A DNA stretch of 64,000 nt from Planctomycetota bacterium (GTDB taxonomy: Bacteria; Planctomycetota; UBA1135; GCA-002686595). The notes under the pieces are model-generated. The model was given only the letters and a program-made list of their open reading frames with translations, was not told the origin of the DNA and did no database searches. Position numbers and translations under genes: made by a program. Below, piece after piece: positions 33,721 through 42,151 of this stretch. How positions within the stretch are numbered: the first letter of the stretch is position 1; every line of letters begins with the position of its first letter. The DNA is taken from the NCBI GenBank assembly GCA_016712565.1, contig JADJQU010000003.1, positions 372,001 through 436,000 on the forward strand, in the 5' to 3' direction.

Positions 33721-34383
33721 ATGCAAAGCCAAACTTCCGCGGCGGCGTTCACGGCACTGGTGTTGCTTGCCTGCCAGGCCTCAGGGCCGACGGTGGAGGC
33801 ACCGGTCGAGACCCAACCGGGAGACGTGCTCACCACGGGCGAGTCGCCGGCAGGAGTGGCCACGCCCACCGCGCCGACGCCCCCGGTTGGACCGCGGGAT
33901 GTTTGGGAGTCCGAAGTCTGGCTGCGCGCCGGGCACTACGATCCGGCCACGGAGACCTTGGAGCAATTCCGCCTGCGCAAGTTCCGCCGCCTGATCGCCG
34001 AGTTCGAGGGGCAGGAGATCGAGCAGCCGGACTGGTCGGGGATCGACAGGGAGAGTCTGGCGATGGTCGTGTTGATCGAGGCCATTCGGGCGCACCTGAC
34101 GGCGGCGGGACGCGTGCGGGCCATTGAGTTCAGCGATGAACACTCGCGCGGCCGCGCGGAGGGTTTTCAGCGTGTGTGGACCATCGAAGGGATGGTCTAT
34201 GCCTTCCAGCCCGAGGAGTTCCCGGTTTACCAATGGTTCGAACGGCTGGTGGATGAAGACCCGGCGACCCAGGTTCCGCTGGACCAGCCTCTCCCGCCGC
34301 GCGGGTTCTTCTATCCGGAGCAGTTCTTCCTCGACGCCGCGAAGTTCGCGCGCGAGGCGTGGTGCTTGCGGGCGGGGGGGTGA
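33721..34383 (+). CDS. Lipoprotein of unknown function (220 aa), paralogue of the 26825 orphan
   Basis: A lipoprotein signal ends in the lipobox LLAC (Cys18), followed by a threonine/proline-rich linker. The domain from ~60 contains EVWLRAGHYDPATETLEQFRL, FEGQEIEQPDWSG and the core YAFQPEEFPVYQWFERL shared with the protein at 26825-27529, then FFYPEQFFLDAAKFAREAW at the C-terminus. I know no family. Shared core, shared export and similar size support common descent within this genome. The ATG at 33721 fits the signal sequence exactly. Confidence 0.75.
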   Translation: MQSQTSAAAFTALVLLACQASGPTVEAPVETQPGDVLTTGESPAGVATPTAPTPPVGPRDVWESEVWLRAGHYDPATETLEQFRLRKFRRLIAEFEGQEIEQPDWSGIDRESLAMVVLIEAIRAHLTAAGRVRAIEFSDEHSRGRAEGFQRVWTIEGMVYAFQPEEFPVYQWFERLVDEDPATQVPLDQPLPPRGFFYPEQFFLDAAKFAREAWCLRAGG

Positions 34384-34832
34384 GGGCGGGGGAGGCCGGG
34401 AAAGCTGGCCGCGTTCGAGGGCCTGGCGGTCCTGAGGTCGGGGGCATCCCCGGCGATGCAGGCTCCGCGCGCCCTGTGAGGGCTCCTCCGGGACTCGGCG
34501 CCGTGAGCGGCAACTGGCGCCTCGCCCGCCCCGGGCCGACGCGTGGCGGCCGGGTCCACGGCGAGCGGCAAGGCTAGGCGCTGGCATCGCCCAGGGGCGC
34601 TTGTCCCCGTCGGGGGGGCCGTTCCGTTGGGTCTCCGATTCCCCCCCGCCCCCCCTGACCGCCGAGCCTGACTCTTGAGCACCAAGGCCACGTGCCTGGG
34701 ACCCCGCCGCACAGGTCAGGGTGGGCCGGCCGATCGCTTCCCCCTGGGGAGGGGCAGTTCCGGCTTGACACCCACCCAACCAAATGGAGGATCGGCGCCA
34801 GAAGCCCACGTCCCTGGGCACCCCACCCTTCC
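34384..34832. other. Gene-free stretch upstream of the second sigma-like gene
   Basis: About 450 bases with no recognisable gene. The frame of the next gene is open from 34692, but that part is low in protein-like features. Pyrimidine-rich and G-rich tracts (for example 34609-34618 and 34648-34659) are present. TTGACA at 34766-34771 is a possible -35 box of the downstream unit; no matching -10 box is obvious. Confidence 0.35.
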
Positions 34833-35582
34833 ATGCCCGACCCCGGCAGCGATCCGGAGGAGAAACGGGTCACGCCAGCCGATCGCCGGCGCCCGCCGAG
34901 CGCATCGAGTGCATGGCCCAAGGCCGAGTCGTACCCCGTGGCGGGCACGGACGGTGCGATTCGCGATCCGGTCGCGGTTCCGAGGAGCTATCCCGGGGCG
35001 GAATTGATTGGCGCAGGAACCGCCCAGGAGATTCTGGCTCGCATTCTGGTGGGCGATCCCCTTGGGATCGTGGACCGCGCGCGGGGCTGGCTCGATGCGC
35101 ATGCGTACCTGCTCGATTCCAACCGGCTCGCGCTGCGGACGATGGCGCACGTCGCGCGCAGTGCCAGACGCTATCGCGGCAAGCCGGACCTGCATTCGTT
35201 CATCGAACTCCTGTTGGGCCGTGCGACGTCGGAGTTGATCAACGAAGACCGAGAAGCGGACCGGCTGGGCCGTCCCGTTCACGAGGATGAGATCGCGCCG
35301 TACGCGTTCCTGTCCGAGGCTCTCGGCATCGATCCGAGTCTTGCTCGTCGGGCCTGTTCGATCGTGAACGGGATGGTGGAGTACGATCGACGCGTCTTCT
35401 ATGCGACGGCCATCCAGGGCAAGTCCATTCAGCGGCACGTCTCCGAGGGGCACGGCCCTCCTGCCCGCGCAGAGGCCGCGCTGCAGCGAGTCCTGCGCCG
35501 GCTGATCGCGATCGACGGCATGACAGGGGGGCCACATGACCACGCCGATCTTCGACGCGAACTTCGAAGGGTTGCTGCGTGA
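34833..35582 (+). CDS. Second divergent sigma-like protein (249 aa), paralogue of the 569-1726 product
   Basis: It aligns over ~165 residues with the sigma-like protein at 569-1726. Shared blocks are EILARILVGDPL vs EVLARLLQGDPL, AHAYLLDSNRLALRTMAHVA vs AGAYLFDADRVHLRALAHCA, RRYRGKPDL vs VRYRGNPPL, and SEALGIDPSLARRAC vs ARPLGLDPATMRRVC. In the region-4-like block AIQGKSIQRHVSEGHGPP has diverged from a working helix-turn-helix. The long disordered tail of the first copy is missing. ATG 34833 is chosen because upstream sequence in this frame is not protein-like; no clear ribosome binding site is seen. The 3' end overlaps the partner gene by 47 bases, mirroring the first locus. Confidence 0.72.
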   Translation: MPDPGSDPEEKRVTPADRRRPPSASSAWPKAESYPVAGTDGAIRDPVAVPRSYPGAELIGAGTAQEILARILVGDPLGIVDRARGWLDAHAYLLDSNRLALRTMAHVARSARRYRGKPDLHSFIELLLGRATSELINEDREADRLGRPVHEDEIAPYAFLSEALGIDPSLARRACSIVNGMVEYDRRVFYATAIQGKSIQRHVSEGHGPPARAEAALQRVLRRLIAIDGMTGGPHDHADLRRELRRVAA

Positions 35583-36477
35583 GGCGGCCAGCGCCAAGGA
35601 CTCCTTGCTGCTGCGAGTCGACCGCGCTCAGATCCTCCCGGCGCTCCGATCCCGCGAAGCCCCGGCCAGTGTTGCCATGGCCGGTCTCAGCAAGGTCGAA
35701 CGCGAGCTGCTTGCATCGTATCGGTGCGAGCTTGGGTTCCTGTTGCGGCAGGCGGCACTGAACAGCCTTCGCGAAAACAGCGAGACTGGACCCTGGATCG
35801 ACTCGTCTGTCACGGACGATCGTCGGCACGAGCAGGTCCCGCGCACTGCTTGGGAGGCCGCGGTCAGCCAGAGCCTTGCAGAACGACCTCCATGCGAAGA
35901 TTCTGCGGTAAGGGATGGTTCGGAGTTTCTCGGACGCCTATTGGCTGGGCCAGTTTCGGGAGTTTCGACGCCCCAGTTTGCGGCAGCGAGCCTTCGGTTG
36001 GAACCACGCGATGAACCGCGCGTGTACACCGCGGCCCACCTTGCCGCGACCGGGACCACCGCGCAGAGCATAGCCGTCGTTCGAGCATGTCTTGATGGCA
36101 CCGGAGGCACCAGCAACCACGCCTACGCGCTGGAGGTCGCAGCTCTCGCGCAGGCCCGGGCGGGGCGGTTCCAACTGGCAGCACAGAGTATCGAGCGTGC
36201 CTGTGCACTCGGCCTGCCAAGGAGCGAGCCGCCCATCCGGTGGCTCTTTTATTCATGTCAAGCGGCGGACCTGTCTGCTGCACAGAAGGCGATCCAGTTC
36301 ATCCAAGATGGTGGTGCCCCCGACGTCAGGGCCGCGAACAGCGCCTGTGAGGACCTCCGGGCACAGATCAGATGCGGTGCTTGGGTCATTACTGCTGGAG
36401 CGAGGGAAATGATCCGGAACTTGGACATCGGGTCAGATCCACTGACCGGGAGACTCTTCCATGCCCTCATCTTGTAA
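35536..36477 (+). CDS. Partner protein with TPR-like C-terminus (313 aa)
   Basis: It begins inside the sigma-like gene. The N-terminal ~75 residues (ANFEGLLREAASAKD, KVERELLASYRCELGF, LLRQAA) match the partner at 1687-2295. The second half has TPR-like helices (YTAAHLAATGTTAQSIAVVRACL, NHAYALEVAALAQARAGRFQLAAQSIERACAL, YSCQAADLSAAQKAIQFIQDGG). No signal or membrane segment is visible. I infer a cytoplasmic partner or inhibitor of the sigma-like protein, with the TPR part for docking. GC content begins to fall here compared with upstream genes. Confidence 0.65.
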   Translation: MTTPIFDANFEGLLREAASAKDSLLLRVDRAQILPALRSREAPASVAMAGLSKVERELLASYRCELGFLLRQAALNSLRENSETGPWIDSSVTDDRRHEQVPRTAWEAAVSQSLAERPPCEDSAVRDGSEFLGRLLAGPVSGVSTPQFAAASLRLEPRDEPRVYTAAHLAATGTTAQSIAVVRACLDGTGGTSNHAYALEVAALAQARAGRFQLAAQSIERACALGLPRSEPPIRWLFYSCQAADLSAAQKAIQFIQDGGAPDVRAANSACEDLRAQIRCGAWVITAGAREMIRNLDIGSDPLTGRLFHALIL

Positions 36478-36688
36478 GGGAACACTCCCCGCCGTGCTAC
36501 GGACAGCGGGCCTTCTGTGTCTGACTCTTGCGGCACTTTGTCTCACCGCAAAGGCTTTCGCCATCCTTCCGCTTGGGGCAAGGCGCATCAGTCCGGCGGC
36601 TGACACCGGAGGAACTGGAGTACCACCGCCGTCGTTCACCCCGAAGGTCCCGTTAGGGAGACCAACGCTTCTTAGGCGGCTCACATAA
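36461..36688 (+). CDS. Small exported or membrane protein (75 aa)
   Basis: The ATG overlaps the end of the partner gene by 17 bases. The N-terminus has a good hydrophobic segment (AGLLCLTLAALCLTAKAFA), which could be a signal peptide or an anchor. The remaining 40 residues are Gly/Pro-rich with a basic end. No family is recognised. Its position between the partner gene and a membrane-anchored beta-domain protein, nine bases before the latter, suggests that it belongs to the same transcript. Confidence 0.5.
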   Translation: MPSSCKGTLPAVLRTAGLLCLTLAALCLTAKAFAILPLGARRISPAADTGGTGVPPPSFTPKVPLGRPTLLRRLT

Positions 36689-36697
36689 TCCGCGTCC

Positions 36698-37726
36698 ATG
36701 GCTGTGTCGACGGGTAAGACGGGTGTGGCCATCCTGGCCCTAGTGGCGGCGGTTGTGGTCGCCACGTCATGGCTAGTGCTGAATCCGGACCGGCAGCTTG
36801 TCACCACGGACGCCAGCTCTACGGCTGCACCCCACCAGAATGCGCGATCGCCTGGTCCCAGCCCCCTGGACCCAACTGGGCCGCAAGGCGCAGTTGGTCC
36901 CGCGAACGGTGATCTTCACCTGGTCGAACCAAGGTCGCCTTCGAGCACCCCGCTGGCGACCGTGCTGGTGCGTGACGATCGAGGAGCCCCTGTTTCCAAT
37001 GCGACTTGCAGAGTGGGGAGGCTCCCCGACACAGACATGTCAGGCCTTCACATGTGGGGCGTCGGAGATCGGCAACTGCCCCACAAGGGCATCCAGGAGA
37101 AGCAGACAAATTCCGCCGGGGTTGCAACGTTCGCGCAGACCGACGAGTTGGGCGGCTCGGATCCACTATGCGCGTGGGTGACGGCAGAGGGGTTCTTGGC
37201 GAACTGGGGCGTCCTGGAACCTGGCACCGGGAACACAGGACGGCAGCTTACGGTTAGCCTCACTGTGGGAGTGCCCCTGCTTCTTGAAGTGCTCGGTGGT
37301 GCCGGACAGGCGGTGGCCGATGCCGAGGTCTTCGTCGTAGGCATGGACGCGACACCTGTCCGCCATCCGGCCTCCAGGGAGTTTCGGGCGATAAGAGCTT
37401 GGAGCTTCCGCGGCCTCACAGATGCCTCAGGCTTGCTGCGCGTTCCGAGGGTGCCGGGTGCCGTCGCAGCGTGGGCTAGTCGAGGTGAGGAAGCAAGCAA
37501 GCCACTGCTGGGGATACAGCCAACTGAGAAGAAGATCACGCTGGTCCTGTGTTCGACGTTTTTCGCGAGGGGGCATGTAGAAGCTCTCGGGAAGGAGCGC
37601 CTGGATAGGAACCTGCAAGTGAATGCGACTGCGCAACTTGACGGGCAGACCGTTCGACTTGCGCAGGCTTCAGTCGGTGAGGATGGTCAAGTTGCGCAAT
37701 TTCGCGTTCCAATACTGCCTGCGTAG
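36698..37726 (+). CDS. N-terminal part of a membrane-anchored carboxypeptidase-regulatory-like protein, ended by one in-frame TAG
   Basis: An N-terminal anchor (VAILALVAAVVVATSWLVL) and a Ser/Pro-rich linker precede beta-sandwich-like domains (TVLVRDDRGAPVSNATCRVG, VPLLLEVLGGAGQAVADAEVFVVG, GLTDASGLLRVPRVPG) of the carboxypeptidase-regulatory type. Translation would stop at TAG 37724-37726. The same frame then stays open to 39943 with the same kind of domains (YYEFTLRGPGIVPDV directly after the stop). I infer that this is the front part of a single ~1,080-residue protein split by a nonsense codon. GC is lower than in neighbouring genes. Confidence 0.7.
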   Translation: MAVSTGKTGVAILALVAAVVVATSWLVLNPDRQLVTTDASSTAAPHQNARSPGPSPLDPTGPQGAVGPANGDLHLVEPRSPSSTPLATVLVRDDRGAPVSNATCRVGRLPDTDMSGLHMWGVGDRQLPHKGIQEKQTNSAGVATFAQTDELGGSDPLCAWVTAEGFLANWGVLEPGTGNTGRQLTVSLTVGVPLLLEVLGGAGQAVADAEVFVVGMDATPVRHPASREFRAIRAWSFRGLTDASGLLRVPRVPGAVAAWASRGEEASKPLLGIQPTEKKITLVLCSTFFARGHVEALGKERLDRNLQVNATAQLDGQTVRLAQASVGEDGQVAQFRVPILPA

Positions 37727-37819
37727 TACTACGAGTTTACGCTGAGAGGGCCAGGCATCGTTCCCGATGTTCGCCGACAACAGCCGCCCGAGCCCGGCCA
37801 GCAGGTATCGCTTGAGTTT

Positions 37820-39943
37820 GTGGCATCCAGGGGAAGAGACCTTCTTGTGGCGGTTGTTGACGAACAGGAGATGCCTCTTGGAGGCGCCACCATTCGTGTA
37901 CTCTGGGATTCCCACGGTGGCGGAGGACAGGTCGGCGTTACAGACGTGGAAGGAAGCGTGCGCGTCCGTGGACTTCGGGATACAATCCTCACTATCGATG
38001 CCACTGCCCCAGGCTTTGTCGGCAGCCGCTACACGAATCTGCGCCTGGATGAACTCGGCGATGAAGGCGTAGAGCTGCAACTGCATCGTGGGGGGCAGGT
38101 GCGGGGGCAAGTTGTTCTGGCCGGAAAGCCCGCTAAGGAGTTTGAAGTCGTCTACTGGACTCCCGCTGCGCCTCAAAGAAGCGTGACCACGGAGTTTGCT
38201 AGGGTCGACGAGGGCGTTTTTCAGCTGGAAGGCGTGCCCCTGGGGGAAGTGCTCTTCTACGCAAGCGTTCGCGGCTATCCGAGATCATCTGTTGAGTCCG
38301 TCCATGTTGCGCCCGACGTTCTTGCTGAGCTGATTTGCGTAATTCCAGACGCACTGGAGGGTACTGGCGTTGTGCTCGACGGGCTTTCTCGGACGCCGAT
38401 CCCTGGTGCTCGAATCGAGCTCTGGAACAGCTATCGCGCTGCGTACCTGACACCCACCGGGCAGGGTGCGAACACGGATTCCGACGGACGATTTCGACTG
38501 TCAGGCTTCGGGCCTGGGGAATCACGGTTCGTCATCAGGGCGACGGGATTTGCGCAGTACCTCGGCCAGGCACAAGGTGTAGCTGGAGAGACGATCGATT
38601 GTGGCGTGATCGCGCTGCAGCCAACAGGCACCCTTTCGGTCCGGCTCGATGCTCCCCCGGTTGTAGACCCTCAGCGATGTCGTGCAAACGCGGATGGCAA
38701 CCTCCCGTTCCCGATGAAAGAACTCGACGGATCGGGTTTGGTGCAGTGGGAGGGTGCGGGACCTGGAATGACCTTTGTGCGGTTGTTTCTCCCAGACGAG
38801 ACGCAAATCTTCCGTGAAGAGTTCCTCCGCCCGGGCGGCTCCTGGGAATTGGGTTTCTCCCTGGAGGCCGATCGCAGCATGGAAGTGTCTCTCACCGATT
38901 CACTGGGAAAGCCCTTCTTGCCCAACGCGACCTGCACTGCGAGGTTCTCCCAGGGCCGCAGGGGCCACAATGGGGTTACCCAGGTCGCCCCCTTTGGCGA
39001 GGGCGGGCGGGCCCGCTTCAATTGGGTGTCGACGGCGACGGGGTACTTGGAAGTCGTGGACGAGGCTGGCCAGCGCTTGGGGGCTCGCCCAGTTTCCTTG
39101 GCCCAAGGCGTGAACATGATCGATGTCGTGACCGGCGGAACTCAGGTCCGTGTGAGCGTGGAGGATCCAGAAGGCAACCCGGTCGGCGGTGCAGCCCTGG
39201 ATGCGCGCATGGAGGCTGATGGTCTGCCCTGGTTCCAACTCGCCTCCACCGACGCGCAGGGGATTCACACGTTCACTGGCCTGGGGATGAAACGCGTCTT
39301 CATCAGCGCGCAGCACGGCCAGTTCGGGGCCAAGAGCGACGTGGAAGTGGACTTGGAGCGCTGGAATGGCGAGGACACGCTGGAAATCGTCCTCGATCCG
39401 CGGGCAACGATCCTCGTTCGACTGCTCGACGGGAAGGACCCCCTGCCTGCCGCCAATCTGCGGTTCCTCGGTCCCCAGACCCACCACATGCTCGGCGTCT
39501 TCTCGACCGACGCCCAGGGCATCGCGAAGTACGGCCCCGTGTGCGGGGGCACCTACCTGGCGAGCGTCGAGCAGCCGGGCGTCTGGCTCACCGAGCAACT
39601 GGTGGAGGCGACCGAGACCTCGCAACCCGTCGACATCCAGGTGCGCCGACTGGGCGGACTTGCGCTGCAACTCACCTCGGCTTCGCAGCAGTCGGTGGCA
39701 GGCATCGCCGTCGAACTCGAGTCGGTGGAGACCGGTTCCAAGCTCTCGGAGTGGGTCGCCCGTGGACTGGTCACCGTACCCGACGGCGCGCTGTTCACCG
39801 GCGGGACGGGGCTTGCCCAGGTATCGGGTATCCCCCACGGGGAGTACCAGGTCCGCATCGCAGGTCCGTCGGGCTCTCTCGTGGCCGGCCGAGTCACCGT
39901 CCGGCCCGGCCCGGTGACCCAGGTGTCCCTCGCGATCCCCTGA
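37820..39943 (+). CDS. C-terminal part of the split carboxypeptidase-regulatory-like protein (707 aa if started at GTG 37820)
   Basis: This is the same reading frame as 36698-37726, open since the TAG at 37724. It consists of repeated carboxypeptidase-regulatory-like and Ig-like beta domains: LLVAVVDEQEMPLGGATIRVLW, GTGVVLDGLSRTPIPGARIELW, TDSDGRFRLSGFGPGESRFVI, VRVSVEDPEGNPVGGAALDARM, STDAQGIHTFTGLG and VFSTDAQGIAKYGPVCGGTY. No signal peptide exists at the possible internal starts, so it can be exported only as part of the full-length protein. Such proteins in planctomycetes are large surface or periplasmic adhesin-like proteins of unknown ligand. The 3' end returns to the high GC typical of the window. 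Confidence 0.75.
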   Translation: MASRGRDLLVAVVDEQEMPLGGATIRVLWDSHGGGGQVGVTDVEGSVRVRGLRDTILTIDATAPGFVGSRYTNLRLDELGDEGVELQLHRGGQVRGQVVLAGKPAKEFEVVYWTPAAPQRSVTTEFARVDEGVFQLEGVPLGEVLFYASVRGYPRSSVESVHVAPDVLAELICVIPDALEGTGVVLDGLSRTPIPGARIELWNSYRAAYLTPTGQGANTDSDGRFRLSGFGPGESRFVIRATGFAQYLGQAQGVAGETIDCGVIALQPTGTLSVRLDAPPVVDPQRCRANADGNLPFPMKELDGSGLVQWEGAGPGMTFVRLFLPDETQIFREEFLRPGGSWELGFSLEADRSMEVSLTDSLGKPFLPNATCTARFSQGRRGHNGVTQVAPFGEGGRARFNWVSTATGYLEVVDEAGQRLGARPVSLAQGVNMIDVVTGGTQVRVSVEDPEGNPVGGAALDARMEADGLPWFQLASTDAQGIHTFTGLGMKRVFISAQHGQFGAKSDVEVDLERWNGEDTLEIVLDPRATILVRLLDGKDPLPAANLRFLGPQTHHMLGVFSTDAQGIAKYGPVCGGTYLASVEQPGVWLTEQLVEATETSQPVDIQVRRLGGLALQLTSASQQSVAGIAVELESVETGSKLSEWVARGLVTVPDGALFTGGTGLAQVSGIPHGEYQVRIAGPSGSLVAGRVTVRPGPVTQVSLAIP

Positions 39944-39950
39944 CCCTCGC

Positions 39951-40952
39951 CTACTGCTTCTTCACTCCGCTCGCCGTCCCCAGCACCAGCAGCTCTTTCT
40001 CCGGCGCCGATCCCGGCCCCAGGAAGTACACACTGCCTCCGTCCGCGAGCGACGCGGCGAACTCCAGCCGCTGCGTCTGCACCTCCGGCAGTGCCACTTC
40101 GAAATCCCGGCCACCATCGACATCCAGCCGCACGGTCTTGGTCCTGATCGGCTGAGCCACAAGCGAGCGCTCGAACTGCACCTCCAGCCCGATCTTCCCG
40201 CCGTCCAGGAAGACGGTGCGGGCCGTGATGCCCAGGCCGTCCTTGACGCTGTCCACCGTCGGCACTGCGAGCGTGCGCGCACCGGGCTGCACGACGCACA
40301 GAGAGTAGTCCTTCACGTACTGGAATTCGTTGTAGCAGTCCAGGTTGGCGCGGGCCCGCGAGAGCACCCTCAAGGAAGGCGCCTGAAGCACATGGACGCC
40401 CGTCGCGCGCTTCGCGGCCGCAATCAGGGCGATCCGCTCCTCGGTGCTGAGGAAATTCCCCGCGCGCTTGGGAACGAGCTTCGCCAGCGAGCCCTTGGCG
40501 CCTTCGAGGATCGTGCACTCGACTTGCACGGGCACTCGTTCGCGCCGCTGCAGCTCGAGAAAGCGACGGAGCCAAGCATGATCGGCGTCGCTGAGTTGCG
40601 CGACCACGGTCCCGTTGTCGAGCACTTGCAGCGCATCCAGCTTCGGATCCAGCGGCGGCTCGATCCACAGGTTCAGCATGCGCTGCCATTCCTTGGCGCG
40701 CACGGCGATCTTGGCCGCGTCCCCTTCGGGTTCCAAGGGCTTTTCCGCCCCGGGAGAGGGCGGTTGGAAGTCGGGGACCTCGGCATCGGCGAGCAGCAGG
40801 TCCCGCAGATCCGTCAGGACCAGGGTCCGCGTGTTGCCCCCCACATACCCCAGTTGCTGGAGGTTCTGCGTCGCCGCCTGGCCCTGTCCGAGCGTGGCGA
40901 GGTGAGTGAGGGTGATGAGCGCGGCCAGGGCCGTGCGGGTGAAGCGTGTCAT
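39951..40952 (-). CDS. Secreted secretin-like (GspD C-terminal-type) protein (333 aa)
   Basis: A signal peptide (ALAALITLTHLATLGQGQA) precedes a helical part and a domain resembling the type II/III secretin core. The relevant segments are VHVLQAPSLRVLSRARANLDC, GITARTVFLDGGKIGLEVQFE, FEVALPEVQTQRLEFAASLADGGSVYFLG and ELLVLGTA. In secretins the matching pieces are the PxLxxxNNxxA motif, the long membrane beta strands and the DGxxxxLGG end. The protein is short and has no N0-N3 domains. I infer a soluble or single-ring relative rather than a full pore. It is the last gene of an ECF sigma / anti-sigma operon with an ATGA overlap, so it is probably controlled by that sigma factor. Confidence 0.7.
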   Translation of the reverse strand: MTRFTRTALAALITLTHLATLGQGQAATQNLQQLGYVGGNTRTLVLTDLRDLLLADAEVPDFQPPSPGAEKPLEPEGDAAKIAVRAKEWQRMLNLWIEPPLDPKLDALQVLDNGTVVAQLSDADHAWLRRFLELQRRERVPVQVECTILEGAKGSLAKLVPKRAGNFLSTEERIALIAAAKRATGVHVLQAPSLRVLSRARANLDCYNEFQYVKDYSLCVVQPGARTLAVPTVDSVKDGLGITARTVFLDGGKIGLEVQFERSLVAQPIRTKTVRLDVDGGRDFEVALPEVQTQRLEFAASLADGGSVYFLGPGSAPEKELLVLGTASGVKKQ

Positions 40953-41482
40953 GGGGTCCTTGGGGCTTGAGATTCGGAGGTCCACACGGCGAGCAGTCTG
41001 TCTCCGGCCTCGGCGTTCGCGCGCAGGATCACGCGGGTCGTCGTGCCTCGGGAATGGGTGCTGGTGACCAACCGCTCGGTCGGAGTTGTGTGTGTGATGC
41101 GCCATTCGAATTCCACGACCCGTCCGAGCGAATCGGAATCGGCCTGTGGCCGCGGGGAGGGGACGCTCGTCGAAAGGCCCGCGGGTTCCTGGGCGGGAGA
41201 CCTGTGGCCGCCACGCTCGACGCTTGGGGCGATGACCCAATGCCAGGTAGCCGCGCAGAAGGTGAGCACGGCCGCTGCCGCGCCCAGGTACGGGAGGGCG
41301 CGCCGCGCGGTTCGGCGTGGCTGCGCGCGCAACTGGCCCAGGCGCGCAAGCAGGCGCTCCAGTTCCTCGAGCCGCTCGGGATTCGCGACGATGGCCTCCT
41401 GGATGCGCTCGTCCGCCAGAGGATCGCGACGTTCGTCGAGGGCCTGATTCACCAACTCCAGAAATTCGCCGTCCCGATTCAC
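40949..41482 (-). CDS. Membrane anti-sigma factor-like protein (177 aa)
   Basis: It begins at a GTG overlapping the sigma factor stop (GTGA). The N-terminal 60 residues are acidic and helical (GEFLELVNQALDERRDP, NPERLEELERLLARLGQ), suited to binding a sigma factor, and lack the zinc-binding His/Cys set. One transmembrane helix (LPYLGAAAAVLTFCAATWHWV, ~63-83) leads to a ~90-residue periplasmic domain with beta strands (VVEFEWRITHTTPTERLVTS, TTTRVILRANAEAGDRLLAVW). This is the classic layout of a one-span anti-sigma factor. It overlaps the secretin-like gene downstream by ATGA. Confidence 0.82.
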   Translation of the reverse strand: MNRDGEFLELVNQALDERRDPLADERIQEAIVANPERLEELERLLARLGQLRAQPRRTARRALPYLGAAAAVLTFCAATWHWVIAPSVERGGHRSPAQEPAGLSTSVPSPRPQADSDSLGRVVEFEWRITHTTPTERLVTSTHSRGTTTRVILRANAEAGDRLLAVWTSESQAPRTP

Positions 41483-42012
41483 GCTTCGCCTCGCAAGAGC
41501 TTCGAGCGGCCGCGGTGCAAGTGGGACTTGACGGTGCCCTCGGGAAGTCCGAGGGACTGCGCGATTTCGCGCAGGGACTGACCCCGGTGGTGGAAGCGCA
41601 GCAGGATTTCCTGCTCCCGCGGCGACAGCCGCGAGAGGCACAGCGCGATCCGCTCGCGCTGCTCCAGTGTGGATTGGGGCTGGGACTCCCGTGCCCCGAC
41701 CTCGAGGCTCAAGCGGGAGTGCTCGTCCGCTTCGCGCAGGGCCCGCGCACGACGGTCGAGGAACAGGCGCAGGCCGGACTTCTGGAGCCAGGGCCCCAGG
41801 GGGCGCTGCGCGTCGAACGTCGCCCGGTAGCGCAGCGCCCGGGCCGCCACTTCCTGGACGAGGTCGTCCACCTCCACGGGAACGCGCGTGCCCCGGGTCA
41901 GGCGGGCGAGGAAGGTCGCGAGCGGGGGGAGTTCCGCGGCGAGTCGCGCGTCGAAGGCAGCGTCCCCCTGGGTCGAGGGGACCCCAGCGACCTCGGGGTC
42001 TCGCGCTTCCAT
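41479..42012 (-). CDS. ECF-type RNA polymerase sigma factor (177 aa)
   Basis: Standard two-domain ECF factor. Region 2 is VDDLVQEVAARALRYRATF with GPWLQKSGLRLFLDRRAR. Region 4 is LSPREQEILLRFHHRGQSL, then REIAQSLGLPEGTVKSHLHRGRSKLL. ATG 42012 gives a length typical of the class; the frame is open further 5' but with low-complexity sequence. It heads a three-gene operon with the anti-sigma factor and the secretin-like protein. Confidence 0.93.
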   Translation of the reverse strand: MEARDPEVAGVPSTQGDAAFDARLAAELPPLATFLARLTRGTRVPVEVDDLVQEVAARALRYRATFDAQRPLGPWLQKSGLRLFLDRRARALREADEHSRLSLEVGARESQPQSTLEQRERIALCLSRLSPREQEILLRFHHRGQSLREIAQSLGLPEGTVKSHLHRGRSKLLRGEA

Positions 42013-42151
42013 TACGGCCCCAGGATCTCGGGGGTCTCGTGGTCCTTGGGGGCCGGCTCGAACCGCCCAAGGTCCCGGGAGGCCATCCTGCCCGACAGCC
42101 CGGTCCCTGCGAGGGGAGAGCTGTCGGGCGGTAGGGGCGGCCTGCTGCACA

